Origin: Saprospiraceae bacterium
GTDB lineage: Bacteria; Bacteroidota; Bacteroidia; Chitinophagales; Saprospiraceae
Direction: 5' to 3'
NCBI GenBank assembly: GCA_028280415.1
Contig: JANQLV010000012.1
Coordinates: forward strand, 1-64,000
DNA: 64,000 nt
Notes under the pieces: generated by a model
Database searches by the model: none
What the model was told of the DNA's origin: nothing
Seen by the model: the letters and a program-made list of their open reading frames with translations, nothing else
Position numbers and translations under genes: made by a program
Shown here: piece after piece, positions 34,029 to 43,001 of the stretch
Position numbering within the stretch: the stretch's first letter is position 1
How the letters are laid out: every line of letters starts with the position of its first letter

Positions 34029-35360
34029 CTACTTCATTCTTTTGGCTTGTCCGACCCAGTCATCGTTTTTGATATGGCCGGGAGCCAGTTCGATTATGCT
34101 ATTGATCTCTTCGATATCTTGCTCGTTTAGCTTCGCCAATTGTTCCAGACGATAGATACCAACTGCATTGAGCTTCTTTTCGATAAAAGGGCCAATGCCA
34201 ATGATCGTTTGCAAATTATCTTTTCTCGAAGGGCTGGATGCACCAACCTGGTCGAGGTTAATTTTTTCAATATTTTCACTAATCTGCTTTAGGGAATTCT
34301 GTTTGATTTTTGAACCAATTTTGACTTTAGCTTGCATGACCCATTTCTCGCTTTCAATTTTTCCCTGAGGAAGTTCCAGAAAAAAATTGAGCAGTTTCTG
34401 ATCGTACTCGTTAAGACTGGCCAGCTGGGCGAAAGTATTAATGCCAATAGCCTGAAACTTCTGATCGATCAGATTACCCAGTCCTTTGAGATCCTTTAGG
34501 TTATCCCTGGTTTTTGGATTGGCTTTTCCAATCCTGTTGAAATCCAGTTGCTTGCTTCTACTGCGTATCCGGGCTAATACGGCTTCTTTTTCTTTTGAAC
34601 CATATTTGCCGAAATCGCTATTCTTTTCCGATAACTGAATTTTAAGCTTTTTATTCTCCTTTTTCAGGATCACGATTTCTTCACTTAACCTGTTCAGGGT
34701 ATCGCCGGAAGAACCAACCGACTGGCTTTTGGAAAGTGCCTTTTCTAAATCTTCTTTTTCTTTTTGTAAAGCCAGAAAATTTAGTTTCAGTTCCTTGTAA
34801 TTGTTTTCCCATTCCAGAAGGTGTTCGGCAGAAACTCCAGAAGAAGATAATTTTTCCAGTGCTTGCTCTTTCTCTTTATTTACTTTCAGATAAGCCTGTT
34901 CGGTTTGATGGAGTTTTTCCTCCGTCTCATGAAAGCGTATTTTCCATTTATCTGCTTTGAGTTTGAGCTTTTGGTTTTTATCTTTTACTTCTTCGAAAGC
35001 ATCAAACAACTTTTGACTTTTTGCCAGTTTTGCTTTGACCTGCTGCCTGAATTGTTCGTATTCTTTAAAGATAAATTCTTTATCGTGTTCTAGTTGTTGA
35101 ACAATATCTTTGAAAGATTGAATGCGTTTGGAAAATTTCTCGTTTTTCTGGGAAAGTTTCAAGGTTTCATTCTGCAGGTTATTAGCATGCTTGATCAAAC
35201 TTTCCTGCTCTTCTTTTAGCCGGGTAGAGAGGTTTTTCTTTTTATTATAATCCTCTAAAATTTCCTGAAATCGATCACTTTTATATACCCAGGCGATTGC
35301 AAAGCCAAATCCGGCGGCAACGCTCATCATTATAAATATTGCAATGGAGACAGAAGTCAT
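34029..35360 (-). CDS. Membrane-anchored coiled-coil protein with two C-terminal helix-hairpin-helix domains
   Basis: The protein has 443 residues. An N-terminal membrane helix (about 4-22) is followed by a long coiled coil (about 35-265). Two similar helix-hairpin-helix modules complete it: residues about 290-345 with DLKGLGNLIDQKFQAIGINTF, and about 375-440 with IIGIGPFIEKKLNAVGIYRL. Each module ends with a G-x-I-x-x-x-x-W-V-x-Q-A-K motif. Such tandem HhH domains are annotated as flap-endonuclease-like or NADH-quinone-oxidoreductase-E-like appendages and may bind DNA. The function is unknown. It lies downstream of the OmpA-like gene at 35475 on the same strand. Confidence 0.82.
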   Translation of the reverse strand: MTSVSIAIFIMMSVAAGFGFAIAWVYKSDRFQEILEDYNKKKNLSTRLKEEQESLIKHANNLQNETLKLSQKNEKFSKRIQSFKDIVQQLEHDKEFIFKEYEQFRQQVKAKLAKSQKLFDAFEEVKDKNQKLKLKADKWKIRFHETEEKLHQTEQAYLKVNKEKEQALEKLSSSGVSAEHLLEWENNYKELKLNFLALQKEKEDLEKALSKSQSVGSSGDTLNRLSEEIVILKKENKKLKIQLSEKNSDFGKYGSKEKEAVLARIRSRSKQLDFNRIGKANPKTRDNLKDLKGLGNLIDQKFQAIGINTFAQLASLNEYDQKLLNFFLELPQGKIESEKWVMQAKVKIGSKIKQNSLKQISENIEKINLDQVGASSPSRKDNLQTIIGIGPFIEKKLNAVGIYRLEQLAKLNEQDIEEINSIIELAPGHIKNDDWVGQAKRMK

Positions 35361-35474
35361 TGATTCGTTTACATTGATTTAAAAATTCCTATATAAACTG
35401 TTGGGAAACAACAGTTTCGGTAAAAATAATCAAAAATAAAAAAAGACAAAAAAGTCTTAAGCAATATCAAATAA

Positions 35475-36266
35475 TTAATTGATGCTGATATCAATAGTAT
35501 CCAAATCTTCGGAAGATACAGAGACAGTTTCACGTGACTCTACTTCTATTCTGGATTCATCAATGCCTTGATTTTTCAAATCTGATATTAAGGTATCCAT
35601 CCTCTTTTGGAAAGATGCTGTTACTTCTTTTGAATATGCAGCAGACAATTTGATCTTTTTAGTTGGAAAGTCAACCATGTATTGCCTTAAAGCTGCCAGG
35701 TATAGTTCATAGGAATTTTTACTGCGATCTATTGCATCATTTTGATCGAAATGTACCCTTTTTTCGAAAGAAAAAGCTTCTCCGTATTTCATCAAAGGGG
35801 ATTCTACAAAATCAAAATTTACGCCGCCATTGATCAGGCCATTTTCATTTTTTACATGGGACTTGACCTGCCTCTCCTTGACGATGATTCTCTCTAGGTC
35901 TATCCCCAGTCGGTAAATCAGATAGCGAAAGCTTTCAGCACGGGCTTTTCCAAGGTTCTGATCCTGGCTATTATTCATCTCCTCCTCAGTATAATCTCCG
36001 GTGATGACCAGCGCTCTATCCGGATTTGCATCCAGATATTCTCCGATTTGTGTAATCAGAGCCCATTGATTGTCATCCAGGATTATTTCAGGATCAGCGT
36101 ATTGAAATGAGAAAATTGTTTCAGAGTGGAAAACTTGCTTTCCATCAGTAACAGTCCAGCCTTTGTTGGGCCCATCCTGGGTATACTCCCGGGCAAACCA
36201 ATAAGAACCGCCAAACAGCCAAATTGCCAGACATAAACATAGAAGAGGAAGAAGCAGCTTGCTCAT
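35475..36266 (-). CDS. OmpA-like protein with degenerate tandem domain
   Basis: The protein has 263 residues with an N-terminal membrane helix (about 3-20, uncleaved-looking). The first unit (about 50-130) shows the OmpA layout: FSFQYADPEIILDDNQWALI, VITGDYTEEE in place of the usual GHTD, LGKARAESFRYLI. A second, weaker unit (about 175-260) repeats the pattern without the Asp/Arg peptidoglycan ligands. Peptidoglycan binding may therefore be lost. It precedes the HhH coiled-coil gene by 114 bp on the same strand. The two membrane-anchored proteins could work together. Confidence 0.7.
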   Translation of the reverse strand: MSKLLLPLLCLCLAIWLFGGSYWFAREYTQDGPNKGWTVTDGKQVFHSETIFSFQYADPEIILDDNQWALITQIGEYLDANPDRALVITGDYTEEEMNNSQDQNLGKARAESFRYLIYRLGIDLERIIVKERQVKSHVKNENGLINGGVNFDFVESPLMKYGEAFSFEKRVHFDQNDAIDRSKNSYELYLAALRQYMVDFPTKKIKLSAAYSKEVTASFQKRMDTLISDLKNQGIDESRIEVESRETVSVSSEDLDTIDISIN

Positions 36267-36443
36267 CAGAATGTTTTCTCAATTACGTATGTTTTTACTC
36301 CTTTAGGAATTCTTACAGTGACTGTAAAAGTAAATAACAAAATCTATTCGTCCAAAATATTCGGGCCTGTTTCGGTTATATAATTATTTTCAATAAGAAA
36401 CTTTGATATTCGATACAATGCAATTGAATCCTGAGAGGTAAAA

Positions 36444-36986
36444 TCAAACTCTTCGTTCGAGAACGATCATCAGAATAGATGATTCCGGTTCTGCTAGTTT
36501 GTCAATCATAATAAAAGTACCTGGTTCGGCTTCACTAAACTGTCCAATTTTCAACTGGTCTTTTAATTGCTCAATAGCACCTACCCAAATGCCAAGTACG
36601 GCATATTTTTCATCGAGATTCCCGACGTAAGTAAGCTTTTCAATTGCCAGGTCTTTCCAGAAAACATCCTCTTTTTGCCGAAAATCTTCTGGGAGCAGGA
36701 ACCGGTATTCCTGCCTTATTTCATTACAGCCACTTTGATAAAGTTCGAGTATGGTCTGATTTTCAAAATGGACTGTTTCAATTCCTTTCTGACCCTCTGA
36801 TTCAAATTTGTGCGCTGTGATTTGAGGGAGTTCATCCGAAAAAATAGCAACGGGCTTACCGTATTTGCAGTCGCTTTGTTCCGGACTTTGCTCCACTTGT
36901 TTTTTGCTTCCTTCCTTTTGTGGCTTATCGACATTATTGCAAGCTACTACTAAAAGGCACAGAGATATATAAAAGAATAGTTTCAT
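36444..36986 (-). CDS. Hypothetical lipoprotein
   Basis: The protein has 180 residues. The signal peptide ends at the lipobox LVVAC (Cys16), followed by a Lys/Gln/Glu-rich linker. The rest is mixed alpha/beta with IFSDELPQITAHKF near the start and an acidic C-terminal half. No family is recognised. A 177-bp AT-rich non-coding gap with the small inverted repeat TTACAG-TGA-CTGTAA (about 36313-36327) separates it from the next gene. It is divergent from folE, with only 85 bp between. Confidence 0.75.
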   Translation of the reverse strand: MKLFFYISLCLLVVACNNVDKPQKEGSKKQVEQSPEQSDCKYGKPVAIFSDELPQITAHKFESEGQKGIETVHFENQTILELYQSGCNEIRQEYRFLLPEDFRQKEDVFWKDLAIEKLTYVGNLDEKYAVLGIWVGAIEQLKDQLKIGQFSEAEPGTFIMIDKLAEPESSILMIVLERRV

Positions 36987-37071
36987 CGATTACATTTTTA
37001 TTCAATTTCAAAACTAAACAACTAAATACGTGTTTATTCTGTGGTTTATAAAATATATCAATAGAAAAATA

Positions 37072-37761
37072 ATGACAAGTAACAGAACTGCCAAGGGTAA
37101 ATACTTAAAAGATCTCGTGATGGAGATTGGGGATAATCATTTTTCTGCTTCGGATGCAACGCCTGTCAGGAATGATGCATTTGTGATGTCGGAAGAAGAG
37201 AAGATGGACAAAATTGAAGATCATTTTAGGCAAATTATGGACATTATAGGTCTTGACCTCGAAGATGACAGTTTGAATGGAACGCCGAGAAGAGTGGCTA
37301 AAATGTTTGTTACCGAGATATTTTCCGGTCTGAATCCTGAAAATAAACCTGCCACTACGCTGTTTAAGAATAACTACAACTATCGGCAAATGCTTGTCGA
37401 AAGAGATATAAAAGTACATTCTACCTGCGAACATCATTTCTTACCGATTTATGGTAAGGCACACGTTGCATATATTCCGAATGGAAAAGTGGTAGGTTTA
37501 TCGAAATTAAATAGAATCGTAGAATATTACTCTAAAAGACCCCAGGTGCAAGAGCGTTTGACTATTCAGATAGCCAATGAATTAAAAACTATGTTGGAAA
37601 CAGAAGATGTGGCTGTTTATATTGATGCGAAACATATGTGTGTACAGTCTCGTGGTGTTCAACACGAGGGAAGCAGTACGGTTACTACTCAGTATGGTGG
37701 AAAGTTTTTAAATGAAAATACCCGAAATGAGTTTTTACAAGCTATCAGTGGAAGCTTATAG
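37072..37761 (+). CDS. folE: GTP cyclohydrolase I
   Basis: A 229-residue enzyme that converts GTP to 7,8-dihydroneopterin triphosphate, the first step of tetrahydrofolate (and in some organisms queuosine or biopterin) synthesis. Zinc and catalytic residues are present: Cys and His in HSTCEHHFLP and Cys in KHMCVQSRGV. GLSKLNRIVEYYSKRPQVQE is the allosteric/active-site signature. The ATG at 37072 is preferred because residues before it are unlike the family. An N-terminal extension of about 40 residues precedes the core. A strong terminator lies about 215 bp downstream. Confidence 0.96.
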   Translation: MTSNRTAKGKYLKDLVMEIGDNHFSASDATPVRNDAFVMSEEEKMDKIEDHFRQIMDIIGLDLEDDSLNGTPRRVAKMFVTEIFSGLNPENKPATTLFKNNYNYRQMLVERDIKVHSTCEHHFLPIYGKAHVAYIPNGKVVGLSKLNRIVEYYSKRPQVQERLTIQIANELKTMLETEDVAVYIDAKHMCVQSRGVQHEGSSTVTTQYGGKFLNENTRNEFLQAISGSL

Positions 37762-38354
37762 AGAAAACCGGAAGGCAGATTGAACTAAGCTATTTTAAAA
37801 CTTGTTTATATTTTTAATATAATCTTTTTGAAATAGATTTTAACGGGTATAATAAATCAAACAGAAAATTGTTCTGTAATCTGTTTGATCAGAATATGAT
37901 TGAAAAGTTCAATTATAATTGATTTTTAAATGGTTTTTGCAATGAGCATTTATATGCTCTTAGCCTTAGAGTTTGTAAAATGACTTGGACAAATCCAAGT
38001 CATTTTTTTATATACCCTGGCTGTTTTCTTTCAAAGTGAAATTTGTGGCTTCTCTAAGACGAATTCTTAATTGAATTATTCTAATTTTGTGGTCAAAATA
38101 GCTTCAAAGACTTATGCTATTTACTTATTAGCGTATCTTTGGCTGGAACATAAGAAAGGGTATGCTTAAATTTTGTGATCGGGTGAAAATGCGGAAATTA
38201 TAATTTGAACGAGGTACAAACCACAGAGACAGCTTTAGCTATGACGAGGGTTTGTAAGGCGGTACAAAACAAAATTTGCCATTTCAACGATTGCTGATTT
38301 TTTGTTATGCTCTGGGATCAAATAAACCATTTTTAATTTTAAAAACATTAAATA
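37762..38354. other. 593-bp intergenic region: possible structured RNA and gdhA leader
   Basis: No protein gene is seen. The left part holds a small hairpin, GAGCA/TGCTC (about 37943-37959), then the strong terminator at 37977-38006. This far from folE, the pair could be the end of a small RNA. The right part has a TATCTTTG element (38134-38141) followed by about 200 nt of leader to gdhA. That leader includes ACAAACC/GGTTTGT arms (about 38217-38253) and the near-repeats GAGGTACAAACCA and GCGGTACAAAACA. Confidence 0.45.
37977..38006 (+). terminator. Intrinsic terminator
   Basis: AAAATGACTTGGA (37977-37989) pairs perfectly with TCCAAGTCATTTT (37994-38006) around the loop CAAA, followed by TTTTA. 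It is a symmetric, strong hairpin downstream of folE. Confidence 0.85.
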
Positions 38355-39716
38355 ATGTCGGCTCTAACAAAATCAAACCATTCCGGTATCGACAATTTTA
38401 TGGCTTCTGTAAAAGCCAAAAATCCTAATGAACCCGAATTTCATCAGGCAGTGATGGAATTTGCGGAAGTAATTATTCCTTTTATTGAAGCGAATCCCAA
38501 ATATCAGGGACATGGTCTCATGGAACGATTGACAGAACCAGAAAGGGTTATTTCCTTTCGGGTTACCTGGGTTGACGATGCCGGCAAGGTTCAAGTGAAT
38601 AAAGGGTATCGCGTTCAGTTTAACAATGCAATAGGTCCTTACAAAGGTGGATTGCGTTTTCATTCAAGTGTGAATTTAAGTATTCTCAAGTTTCTTGGAT
38701 TCGAACAAATTTTTAAAAACAGCTTGACTACATTGCCTTTGGGGGGTGGTAAAGGTGGATCGGATTTTAATCCAAAAGGGAAGTCCGATCGTGAAATTAT
38801 GAGATTCTGCCAGGCATTTATGCGAGAACTCTACCGCCATATTGGCCCGGATGTGGATGTTCCTGCAGGAGATATCGGTGTAGGCGGGAGAGAAGTCGGG
38901 TATATGTTTGGAATGTATAAAAAGCTAAGAAATGAACATACCGGAACTTTTACCGGTAAAGGCTTTGCATTTGGAGGTTCCCTGATTCGTCCGGAGGCTA
39001 CCGGCTACGGAAGTGTTTATTTTGCCAATGAAATGCTCAAAGCCAAAGGCGATAGCTTAAAAGGGAAAAAATGCCTGGTTTCCGGTTCCGGAAATGTTGC
39101 TCAATTTACCGTGGAAAAAATCCTGGAACTAGGAGGTACCGTTCATTCTATGTCTGATTCTTCGGGTACCGTTTATGATAAGGATGGAATCAATACTGAA
39201 AAACTGGAATGGATCAAAGATTTGAAAAATAATCGCAGAGGTAGAATCAAGGAATATGCAGAGGCCTTCAATCTGATCTATATGGAAGGAGAACGTCCCT
39301 GGAATATCCCTTGCGATTGTGCTTTTCCATCTGCAACTCAAAATGAAATAAATGGAGAGGATGCAGAATTTTTAGTGAAAAACGGTTGTCAACTGGTTTG
39401 TGAAGGTGCGAATATGCCCACAACAATTGAAGGGATCAATATCTTTCAAAAAGCGAAGATTCTATATGCTCCGGGTAAAGCTTCAAATGCAGGAGGTGTA
39501 GCTACTTCCGGATTGGAAATGTCCCAGAATAGTCTGCGAATGTCCTGGACCAGAAAAGAAGTAGATGAAAAGCTTCTTGGAATCATGCAAAGTATCCATA
39601 AGCAGTGTGAAACGCATGGTCGTGGCGATGGAGATTATATTGATTATGTAAAAGGAGCAAATATCGCCGGATTTGTAAAAGTAGCAGATGCGATGATTGC
39701 GCAAGGCGTATTATAG
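38355..39716 (+). CDS. gdhA: NADP-type glutamate dehydrogenase
   Basis: A 453-residue hexameric enzyme that interconverts 2-oxoglutarate plus ammonia and glutamate. The family signature is complete: GPYKGGLRFHSSVN, LPLGGGKGGSDFNPKGKSD with the catalytic Lys, DVPAGDIGVGGREVGYM and the Rossmann motif VSGSGNVAQF. Length matches the small bacterial NADP-dependent class; coenzyme preference is inferred from this class. A long leader precedes it and a bidirectional hairpin ends it. It links nitrogen assimilation to the glutamate/proline enzymes seen nearby (pruA). Confidence 0.96.
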   Translation: MSALTKSNHSGIDNFMASVKAKNPNEPEFHQAVMEFAEVIIPFIEANPKYQGHGLMERLTEPERVISFRVTWVDDAGKVQVNKGYRVQFNNAIGPYKGGLRFHSSVNLSILKFLGFEQIFKNSLTTLPLGGGKGGSDFNPKGKSDREIMRFCQAFMRELYRHIGPDVDVPAGDIGVGGREVGYMFGMYKKLRNEHTGTFTGKGFAFGGSLIRPEATGYGSVYFANEMLKAKGDSLKGKKCLVSGSGNVAQFTVEKILELGGTVHSMSDSSGTVYDKDGINTEKLEWIKDLKNNRRGRIKEYAEAFNLIYMEGERPWNIPCDCAFPSATQNEINGEDAEFLVKNGCQLVCEGANMPTTIEGINIFQKAKILYAPGKASNAGGVATSGLEMSQNSLRMSWTRKEVDEKLLGIMQSIHKQCETHGRGDGDYIDYVKGANIAGFVKVADAMIAQGVL

Positions 39717-39725
39717 TATTAATAT

Positions 39726-39780
39726 GATTATGTAGTTATATGCTTGACCCTAAAAACGTTAATCATATAGCTACATAATC
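39726..39780. terminator. Bidirectional hairpin between convergent genes
   Basis: GATTATGTAGTTATATG (39726-39742) pairs with CATATAGCTACATAATC (39764-39780) over 17 bp with one G-U wobble. It separates gdhA (+) and the gene ending at 39792 (-). Confidence 0.75.
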
Positions 39781-39791
39781 TGATACATTTT

Positions 39792-40205
39792 TTATCGTTC
39801 GGGGCCCAGGATATCAATTCCGTTTACTTCGTATTTTTTTACAATCTCATTAATCTGGGCCATTACAATATCACCCGTTTTCCCTTCGTCTTTGATAATA
39901 TATGTGATTTTATCCGTGTTTAAACCTGGAGGAAAGGCTGCGCCAAAACTTTCAGCAACGCAGTGAATAATGCTAAGTTCATGCGTTTCATCGCCTATAG
40001 TAATCGTTTGTCCTGGTTTTCTCCAGGGATGATTTGCGGCGAATAACTCATAATCCGCAGGATACCATTTTTGAATGGCAATAATCACAGAATAGTTTTC
40101 CATCTGTTCATTTGCCTGTGGAATAAAATCTTCGGCGCTTTCAATGGGGGTCGCTCCGAGAGACATAAAGTCATTTTGCAGATTTTTTAAAATCAATATT
40201 TTCAT
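39792..40205 (-). CDS. Degenerate nicotinamidase-like protein
   Basis: A 137-residue protein that aligns with the first two thirds of PncA. LKNLQNDFMSLGA corresponds to the VD-x-QNDF start, IAIQKWYPADYELFAANHP to the QDWHPADHxSFAxNHP metal loop, and IIHCVAESFGAAF to the WPDHCVxxxxGA block. The catalytic Asp is Asn, both metal-loop histidines are Tyr, and the metal Asp is Lys. The C-terminal third with catalytic Lys and Cys is missing. It is therefore probably non-catalytic. The ATG at 40205 is the family start; the longer frame to 40253 reads through a hairpin. Confidence 0.78.
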   Translation of the reverse strand: MKILILKNLQNDFMSLGATPIESAEDFIPQANEQMENYSVIIAIQKWYPADYELFAANHPWRKPGQTITIGDETHELSIIHCVAESFGAAFPPGLNTDKITYIIKDEGKTGDIVMAQINEIVKKYEVNGIDILGPER

Positions 40206-40225
40206 TAGAAAAGGCAGAATTATAG

Positions 40226-40274
40226 ATTCCCGGCTTCCAGATTCTAAAGTCAATAAAATCTGAAAACCAGGAAT
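40226..40274 (-). repeat. 18-bp intergenic hairpin with three G-U pairs
   Basis: ATTCCCGGCTTCCAGATT (40226-40243) and AATCTGAAAACCAGGAAT (40257-40274) are complementary except at three positions that allow G-U pairing on one strand. It lies between the M28 peptidase gene and the nicotinamidase-like gene. It may be a REP-like element or an attenuating terminator. Confidence 0.55.
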
Positions 40275-40288
40275 TGAAATTGGAAAAA

Positions 40289-41797
40289 CTATTCACCGTA
40301 TAACAATTTGGCGGCTTTTTCATATTTATCACCCGCTTTCCATTTGGGCCTCTCATCCTTATTCGCAGCTAAACGGGTCAGGTAGGAGTAGGTTTTGGAA
40401 AACAAAAGTAAATAGTCAAAGTCAATTGTTTCCGGGTTATCAGAGACTTGATGATAATGCTTCATTATTTCTTCAGTAAAACCGGTTGCTCCCGGACTCA
40501 CGGTAGGAGCAGGGATACCTTTAGCTGCAAAATTGACATTATCCGAGCGATCAAAAAGATTTTGTTCTTTTGCCGGATCCTGTATCACCCGCAGACCAAA
40601 AGTAGAAGCCGCTTTTTCGAATTCAGCTTCCAAACCAACCCGGTCATAACCGATTACTGAATATGCGGTTATGTCGTCGTATCCTGCTCCATCAGTATTG
40701 AGATTAAGGATCGTTTGTTTGAGCGGTATCAGCGGATGATCTACATAATATCCACTTCCGAGCAGTCCCATTTCTTCTCCGGTAAATGCGATAAAAACGA
40801 CAGAGCGTTTAACCGGTTGCTTGGATAGTGATTTTGCTGCTGCAAGTAAGGCAACTGTACCAAATGCATTATCCCGGGCGCCGTTAAAAATGGAATCCTC
40901 GACGCTAAAAGCTCCACCGCCTTGTTTGCCAGTACCTACATGATCGTAATGCGCTGAACATATTATGTATTCGTTCTTTAAGACCGGATCGGTTCCTTCT
41001 AAAACGGCAATGACATTTTGCGAAGGTTTAGAGTCAGCAGAAAAACCACTTGATTTAAGTTTGAAAGTAGCCTTTGCACCATTTTTCAGATTTAAACTTG
41101 CCTCTTCAGAGTTTTCTTGCAACCAGATATAGGGTATACCCGGTCCTTCATCTTTATTCTTTTCGGCGATATCCAACCTTGGTTTTCCGAAATAATTTTT
41201 AAAGAATTGCCAGGGGAACCCGAGTCTATAGAGTTCTATCAAGGCAATGGCACCATGATCCGCAGCAATTTTTCTCTTTTTTCTCATAGATGTAAAAACA
41301 ACAGAAGGCTCTTGTGAATCCGGTAATCCGGAAATGCAAACTACAATCTTCCCTTTTACATCGAGATCTTTATAATCATCGAAACCTTTTAGGGAATCTA
41401 CCCAGCCAAAATTAGCAAAAACGGCCTCGGCTTCTTGATTGATTGAATCCCCAGCGAGTACTACCATCCCTTCGCCGTGTTCATAAACATCTTCTCCCCA
41501 GCGAAGAAAACCAACTTCAGGAGGAATTCTGTTTTCAAAAGGAATAGTCTGATAGTATCCATCCGCTCCTTCAACGGTTTTTAAACCATAGTAGCGGAAC
41601 TGCTCGGCAATATATCTGGCAGCAACATTATTCCCCATATCCGTAGTACGACGTCCCTGCATTTCATCCGAAGCCAAAAAACGCAAATGTGCTTCTACCT
41701 CCGCTTTTTCCAGCTTGAATTCGGGGAAGTCCTGCGCGGCCAGGCTTCCCAAGCTTATAAAGTTTACTAAACCTATGAATAAAAAAAATCTTCTCAT
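40289..41797 (-). CDS. M28-family metallopeptidase, secreted
   Basis: A 502-residue aminopeptidase-like enzyme. Signal peptide MRRFFLFIGLVNFISLGSLAAQ is followed by a PA-domain-like insertion (about 130-250). The M28 core has zinc ligands in CSAHYDHVGTG, the bridging Asp in GARDNAFGTVALL, the catalytic Glu pair in FTGEEMGLLG and an Asp in NLNTDGAGYD. It probably releases N-terminal residues from peptides in the periplasm or outside. The ATG at 41797 is clearly the start because of the signal peptide. The upstream gene at 41823 is only 25 bp away, so they are co-transcribed. Confidence 0.92.
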   Translation of the reverse strand: MRRFFLFIGLVNFISLGSLAAQDFPEFKLEKAEVEAHLRFLASDEMQGRRTTDMGNNVAARYIAEQFRYYGLKTVEGADGYYQTIPFENRIPPEVGFLRWGEDVYEHGEGMVVLAGDSINQEAEAVFANFGWVDSLKGFDDYKDLDVKGKIVVCISGLPDSQEPSVVFTSMRKKRKIAADHGAIALIELYRLGFPWQFFKNYFGKPRLDIAEKNKDEGPGIPYIWLQENSEEASLNLKNGAKATFKLKSSGFSADSKPSQNVIAVLEGTDPVLKNEYIICSAHYDHVGTGKQGGGAFSVEDSIFNGARDNAFGTVALLAAAKSLSKQPVKRSVVFIAFTGEEMGLLGSGYYVDHPLIPLKQTILNLNTDGAGYDDITAYSVIGYDRVGLEAEFEKAASTFGLRVIQDPAKEQNLFDRSDNVNFAAKGIPAPTVSPGATGFTEEIMKHYHQVSDNPETIDFDYLLLFSKTYSYLTRLAANKDERPKWKAGDKYEKAAKLLYGE

Positions 41798-41822
41798 TAT
41801 AATTTTATTTGTGAAAAATATT

Positions 41823-43001
41823 TTACCATTCTTGTACCCTGGCCAGATTTTCTGAAAAATCTCTTGCATCTTGATACTGCGGAGCAATGGCCACATTGCT
41901 CGATGCATCGATATAACCAATGCCCTGACGAAAAGCAACTCTGGCCAGACCTTCCCTGAAATTCCAGGCCAAACCGTATTGAGGAGGACTTAGTTCTTTT
42001 CCATTGGTATCGAGAAATCCCCAAAGTCCGTCTAATTGATAAGGCGCTTTTTCGTCAGCAAAATTGTACAGTAAATCATATTTGCCAGCAATTATTATCT
42101 CATTATTTTCATTGATACAACCAAACTTGTCATTTTTTAAAAAACGCCATAATCCTTCTCCCGCATATTCCAGAAAATCGTATAGGGGAGAGACCTGAAA
42201 GCTTCCTTTTTGGTTGATTAAACCCCATTTTTGATTTTGACTTGCAGCAGCATAGCCGTGATGAAAATCACCAGCCGCTTGAAAATGGATTGGAATAATG
42301 ATTTCACCATTTTTATCGGCGAAGCCAAATTGCTTATTTTGCTTTATTCTAAAAAAATCTCCTGCCAGATCATAAACTTTTTGGTATTTTACCGGTATTA
42401 TCTCTTTTCCCGTCTGATCAATAATTCCATACTTATTTTGCATTTTAACTCTGGCGAAACCGTTTTTAAAATTATAGGTTTTCTCAAAATGATCAGGGAT
42501 AACCGTGTGGCCACTTTGATCAATGAAGCCGTAACCTTTTTCCGTTTTGATTCTGGCCAATCCTTCCGTGAAATCACTTGCTTTATGAAATTGGAGCGGA
42601 ATGACAACCGTCCCGTTGGGATCTATAAAACCGAATTTATATTTAAAATCTTGCACTCTGGCTAATCCTTGCGAATAGGACCAAATCGCTTTATAGGTGG
42701 GTTCTAATACAAACTTCCCGGTATGGTCGATTACCCCCCATTTTCCCTTTATTCTTACAACTGCCCGGTTTTCAGAAAAGTTACGGGCATCGTCAAATTT
42801 TGTGGGAATGACCAAACTGCCTCTTTTATCGATATAGCCCCATTTATTCTTTACAATATCGTATTCTTCTTCCAGGGCTGGTAAAAGGGGAGTTGCTTTT
42901 TCTTCCGTACTTTCTGTATCAGGAGCATCCGGTTGACAGCTTTGAAATACGGCCAAAGAAAGTACAAGTAAAAGGAGTTTTATTTTTATATGTTTATTCA
43001 C
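41823..43001 (-). CDS. WG-repeat lipoprotein
   Basis: The protein has 392 residues. A lipoprotein signal peptide has lipobox VFQSC (Cys22). About seven to eight tandem WG repeats of roughly 45 residues follow, each of the form K-W/F-G-x-I-D/N-x-x-G-x-x-V/I-I-P-x-x-F/Y, for example KWGYIDKRGSLVIP and KWGVIDHTGKFVLEP. WG repeats probably form a beta-propeller-like surface for binding, and no enzymatic role is known. The start codon is GTG at 43001. It is followed 25 bp later by the M28 peptidase gene, so a shared envelope function is possible. Confidence 0.88.
   Translation of the reverse strand: MNKHIKIKLLLLVLSLAVFQSCQPDAPDTESTEEKATPLLPALEEEYDIVKNKWGYIDKRGSLVIPTKFDDARNFSENRAVVRIKGKWGVIDHTGKFVLEPTYKAIWSYSQGLARVQDFKYKFGFIDPNGTVVIPLQFHKASDFTEGLARIKTEKGYGFIDQSGHTVIPDHFEKTYNFKNGFARVKMQNKYGIIDQTGKEIIPVKYQKVYDLAGDFFRIKQNKQFGFADKNGEIIIPIHFQAAGDFHHGYAAASQNQKWGLINQKGSFQVSPLYDFLEYAGEGLWRFLKNDKFGCINENNEIIIAGKYDLLYNFADEKAPYQLDGLWGFLDTNGKELSPPQYGLAWNFREGLARVAFRQGIGYIDASSNVAIAPQYQDARDFSENLARVQEW

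Noticed and set aside
35475-36266. Ordinary OmpA peptidoglycan-binding protein
   Set aside because: The GHTD-type Asp and the NRRVE-type Arg are not preserved, so standard peptidoglycan binding is doubtful.
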